Assembly: GCF_020171285.1 (NCBI RefSeq)
Contig: NZ_JAIUZI010000013.1
Span: 62,001-126,000 of the forward strand
Direction of reading: 5' to 3'
From: Seohaeicola saemankumensis
GTDB lineage: Bacteria > Pseudomonadota > Alphaproteobacteria > Rhodobacterales > Rhodobacteraceae
DNA: 64,000 nucleotides
Of this stretch, positions 61,524-64,000 are shown one piece after another. The translations under genes and the position numbers were made by a program. The notes below the pieces were generated by a model. The model searched no databases. It had not been told where the DNA came from and saw nothing but the letters and a program-made list of their open reading frames with translations. Within the stretch, counting starts at the first letter, position 1. Each line of letters opens with the position of its first letter.

Positions 61524-62567
61524 TCATTTGGCGGTATGCTTGGCGATCAGTTCGGCCGCGCGGGAGCGCAGGGCGGTACCGTCGAGGCCCTTGCCGTCCA
61601 TCTCGGCGACCCAGTCGTCGCTGACGCTGGCGGCGGCGGCTTTCCATTCCGCGACCTGTTCGGGCGTCAGGGTGATGACGTTGTTGCCCATGTCCAGCGC
61701 CATTTCATGCGAGGGCGCATCATCGGCCTGCATCTGGCGACCGGCAAAGGCCGAGAATTCGAGGCCGGAATTGGCGTCGATGACGGCCTTGAGATCGTCG
61801 GGCAGCGCGTCCCACTTCTGTTTGTTCATCGCAAAGATGAAGGTGGTGGTGTAGAGCGTGTCGTCACCAAAGGTGGTGTGATTGTGCACCAGTTCCGGCA
61901 CCTTGAGCGCGCCGGTGACTTCCCACGGGATCACGGTGGCGTCGATCACGCCCTTGGACAGCGCCTCGGGCACCGCCGGGACCGGCATGCCGACGGGCGT
62001 GGCGCCCAGCGCGCTGAACAGTTTGTTGGTGACGCGGGTGGGCGCGCGCAGCTTGACGCCGTTCAGGTCACCGACCGAGACGATGGGATCCTTTGAGTGG
62101 ATCAGGCCGGGGCCGTGCACCCAGAGGCCCAGCACCTTGAACCCGGCAAAGTCGGTGTCCATCATGGTGTCCTGCGCCAGTTCCCAATAGGCGCGCGAGG
62201 CGGCCTCGGCATTGGTCATGGTGAAGGGCAGTTCAAAGACCTCGGCCCGGGGGAAGCGGCCCGGCGTGTAGCCCGACACGGTCCAGACGATGTCGGCGAC
62301 ACCGTCGACCACCTGGTCGATCAGCTCTGGCGGTTTGCCGCCCAGTTGCATCGCCGGGTAGTGCTGGATCTTGATGCGGCCTTCGCTGGCCTCTTCGATG
62401 TTGGCGGCCCAGACGTTCAGGATGTTTTTCGGCACGTTGGCCTGCGCCGGCAGGAACTGGTGCATGTTCAATGTCACCTCCTGCGCGGTGGCGGCGGTGC
62501 CGCCAAGCGCCACGGACAGCGCGGCTGCGCCTGCCAGCTTGGCAAAACTACGTCGGATCATGGTCAT
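61524..62567 (-). CDS. dctP: TRAP transporter solute-binding protein (DctP)
   Basis: A 347-residue periplasmic binding protein. The signal peptide (about 1-28, ending GGTAATAQE) is followed by the DctP fold with LPAQANVPKNILNVWAANIE and the carboxylate-binding Arg in GVKLRAPTRVTNKLFSALGA (about residue 175). It therefore binds an organic acid; by context an aromatic or phenylpropanoid acid. The start is ATG 62567 with GGAGGA 5-10 bases before it. First gene of the TRAP operon. Confidence 0.93.
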   Translation of the reverse strand: MTMIRRSFAKLAGAAALSVALGGTAATAQEVTLNMHQFLPAQANVPKNILNVWAANIEEASEGRIKIQHYPAMQLGGKPPELIDQVVDGVADIVWTVSGYTPGRFPRAEVFELPFTMTNAEAASRAYWELAQDTMMDTDFAGFKVLGLWVHGPGLIHSKDPIVSVGDLNGVKLRAPTRVTNKLFSALGATPVGMPVPAVPEALSKGVIDATVIPWEVTGALKVPELVHNHTTFGDDTLYTTTFIFAMNKQKWDALPDDLKAVIDANSGLEFSAFAGRQMQADDAPSHEMALDMGNNVITLTPEQVAEWKAAAASVSDDWVAEMDGKGLDGTALRSRAAELIAKHTAK

Positions 62568-62633
62568 GTAAGTCCTCCTCAGTGACCGTGGGTGAATCGC
62601 GCGCTCCTCAACGCAGTTAGCGATTCAATATAT

Positions 62634-62652
62634 TAGTTATAATTCATAACTA
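62634..62652. promoter_or_regulatory. AT-rich inverted repeat upstream of dctP
   Basis: TAGTTAT-AATTC-ATAACTA lies 67 bp before the dctP start. Just beside it, CAATATATT (62626-62634) repeats the core of the palindrome at 59535-59560, and TAGTTAT recurs alone at about 59503 upstream of the SDR. The shared pieces suggest one regulator, most simply the MarR protein encoded at 57441, but this is inference. Confidence 0.55.
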
Positions 62653-62884
62653 TATTCGTGCCACTTTGGCAACAGATTTGTATCCTGTTGCCACGTCAGC
62701 GTTTTTTGCGAATCAGCGGGTTTTGCGAGAGACCGCGCCGACCAATCCGGAGGCGCGGCAGAGCCGGAATCCTCTGCCGTACCAACCGCCAGCGATGGTC
62801 GTGGGGTGGTCCGGCACGGCTTTGGCCGTCACGTATCGGGGGACGTGATGGTCGCGGTCGGACTGTGGTGCGCGGTGGCCGGGC
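62653..62884. other. intergenic region between maiA-type gene and the dctP promoter
   Basis: I find no gene in it. Short frames on both strands lack ribosome sites and family matches. It probably holds the dctP promoter and the 3' untranslated end of the zeta-GST gene. Confidence 0.4.
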
Positions 62885-63529
62885 TCAGGGCTCGGCGTCG
62901 GGTTGTTTGCCGGGGGCCGCGTCGGCAAAGGCAGGCAATTGCTGGCAGGCGTCATAGACCGCGCGAACCCGTGGCATGGCGGATAGGTCGACGCCAAAGC
63001 GGCCCGCCGAAAACACCTGCGGCACCAGGCAAATATCGGCAAGGCCGGGGGAATCGCCAAAGCAGAAGCGACCGGACTGTTTGGCCAGCAGCGCCTCGCA
63101 GGCGGCCAGGCCGTCGCCGATCCAGCGCTGGCACCATGCGTCCTTGGCCGCCTGGTCGGCGCCGAATTCGGCACCGATGTATTCCAGCACCCGCAGGTTC
63201 TGCAGCGGGTGGATATCGCAGGCGATCACTTGGGCAAAGGCACGGACCTGCGCCCGCAGGTTCGGGTCGGCGGGCAGGAATGCGGGCTCGGGGTGGGTTT
63301 CGTCCAGCCATTCGAGGATCGCCAGCGACTGGGTCAGGACAAAATCGCCGTCACTCAGCGTCGGCACCAGCGCCTGCGGGTTCAGCGCGCGGTATTCCGG
63401 CGTCTTCTGTTCCCCGCCACCCCGGCGCAGATGCACCGAGGTGAAATCATGCGCCACCCCCTTGAGGTTGAACGCGATCCGGCAGCGGTAGGCGCTGGAG
63501 CTGCGAAAATACCCGTGGACTTGGATCAT
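62885..63529 (-). CDS. zeta-class GST, maleylacetoacetate/maleylpyruvate isomerase
   Basis: A 214-residue zeta-class glutathione transferase that cis-trans isomerises maleylacetoacetate or maleylpyruvate using GSH. The catalytic [16 protein letters not shown] motif (about residues 9-24) contains the Ser/Cys signature. [20 protein letters not shown] is the thioredoxin-fold GSH contact (about 65), and [14 protein letters not shown] the second-domain motif. Its stop is 4 bp from the FAH-family gene overlap at the start, so the two form a pair. Homogentisate (MaiA) or gentisate (NagL-like) pathway cannot be separated without the ring-cleavage gene. Confidence 0.88.
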   Translation of the reverse strand: MIQVHGYFRSSSAYRCRIAFNLKGVAHDFTSVHLRRGGGEQKTPEYRALNPQALVPTLSDGDFVLTQSLAILEWLDETHPEPAFLPADPNLRAQVRAFAQVIACDIHPLQNLRVLEYIGAEFGADQAAKDAWCQRWIGDGLAACEALLAKQSGRFCFGDSPGLADICLVPQVFSAGRFGVDLSAMPRVRAVYDACQQLPAFADAAPGKQPDAEP

Positions 63530-64000
63530 TCCGGGTTCCCGATGGTCAGCGCGATGGGGTCCAGCCCATCAATGCCGCCGGTGATCTGGTCGCCGGGCAC
63601 CACCGGGCCGACGCCGGCGGGGGTGCCGGTCATGATCAGGTCGCCGGGCTGCAGATGGTAGAACTTGGACAGGTCGGCGACGATTTCGGCGACGCTGTGG
63701 ATCAGGTCGCTGATGTGGGCGTCCTGCCTGACCTCGCCATTGACCTCGAGGTGGATGCGCTGCGGGCCGGGAGCGCCGAAGGCGGCGGATTTGGTCAGCG
63801 GCGCAAAAACGGCCGAGCCTTCGACATCCTTGCCCAGGTCCCAGGGCCGCTGTTTTGACCGCGCCACCAGTTGCAGGTCGCGCCGGGTCATGTCCAGGCC
63901 GCAGCCATAGGCATAGATCGCCGCCGCGCCTTCATCGACCGAACAGCGGAACACCGGCGCGCCGATAGCGATGACCAGTTCCATCTCGTAGTGAAAGTTC
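63526..64000 (-). CDS. fumarylacetoacetate hydrolase family protein (partial)
   Basis: The C-terminal 157 residues are visible; the gene continues past the right edge. The visible frame begins [20 protein letters not shown], and the family motifs [27 protein letters not shown] and [20 protein letters not shown] carry metal-binding acidic residues. The family hydrolyses fumarylpyruvate or fumarylacetoacetate; the size and sequence style favour a fumarylpyruvate hydrolase. It overlaps the zeta-GST gene by 4 bp, the usual pairing in gentisate and homogentisate operons. Confidence 0.87.
   Translation of the reverse strand, partial: NFHYEMELVIAIGAPVFRCSVDEGAAAIYAYGCGLDMTRRDLQLVARSKQRPWDLGKDVEGSAVFAPLTKSAAFGAPGPQRIHLEVNGEVRQDAHISDLIHSVAEIVADLSKFYHLQPGDLIMTGTPAGVGPVVPGDQITGGIDGLDPIALTIGNPE

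Noticed and set aside
62653-62884. 60-100-codon frames on both strands in the gap
   Set aside because: None has a ribosome site, a signal or a domain, and composition is like non-coding flanks.

Overview
The window is a high-GC chromosomal segment of an alphaproteobacterium, almost certainly a member of the Rhodobacteraceae (roseobacter group). Support comes from the ybgC-tolQ and ruvCAB arrangement, phosphatidylcholine synthase, two DUF1127 mini-proteins (one divergent from a LysR gene), YcjX/YcjF, rpmG next to class A RNase P RNA, and several GC-rich palindromic intergenic elements. I see no phage, integrase of a mobile element, insertion sequence, CRISPR array, tRNA or rRNA. Nearly all of the sequence is coding, with many 4-bp stop/start overlaps.

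Layout. 1-5236: end of a tol-pal operon (tolQ partial, ybgC, an unknown protein), a secreted RTX repeat protein with a palindromic element behind it, and ruvCAB. 5237-18000: housekeeping and transport genes (DUF1127, prmA, MATE and MFS exporters, a YeeE/YedE thiosulfate-type permease with an FNR-like box, priA, a TalC-type transaldolase, DUF484-xerC, phosphatidylcholine synthase, a GreA/B-like protein, ogt). A 225-bp palindrome-rich element bounded by direct repeats lies at 14132-14356. 18031-27000: ileS, a VIT-family transporter, ycjX-GNAT-ycjF, truA, a 50-residue lipoprotein and a glutamine amidotransferase. 27021-40159: a BASS symporter with a KstD-like flavoprotein, a class III cyclase with a TPM/zinc-ribbon membrane protein, a YbaY-META envelope protein, SLC13 and EamA transporters with ymdB, DUF333 and fasciclin secreted proteins, and 5-FTHF cyclo-ligase with MgtE. 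40296-52603: convergent guanine and 8-oxoguanine deaminases, hisN, an XRE regulator, a quinone oxidoreductase, a FetAB-type ABC pair, LysR/DUF1127, a BI-1 family protein, rpmG, a DUF533 protein and rnpB.

52652-64000 is the most distinctive part: twelve genes on one strand that look like a catabolic unit for an aromatic (phenylpropanoid-type) acid. Read in the direction of transcription they are a fumarylacetoacetate-hydrolase family enzyme and a zeta-class GST (maleylacetoacetate or maleylpyruvate isomerase type), a TRAP uptake system (P, Q, M), then an SDR, a crotonase, a MarR regulator, a feruloyl-CoA-synthase-like ligase, an amidohydrolase-2 enzyme, a DUF3237 protein and a DmdC-like acyl-CoA dehydrogenase. 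A 26-bp perfect palindrome lies between the TRAP genes and the SDR, and a related AT-rich inverted repeat lies upstream of dctP. Both are good candidates for the operator of the MarR protein. The set suggests side-chain activation and shortening that feeds a gentisate- or homogentisate-type lower pathway. The exact substrate and the roles of the amidohydrolase and DUF3237 proteins are not evident from sequence and are the best candidates for new biology here.
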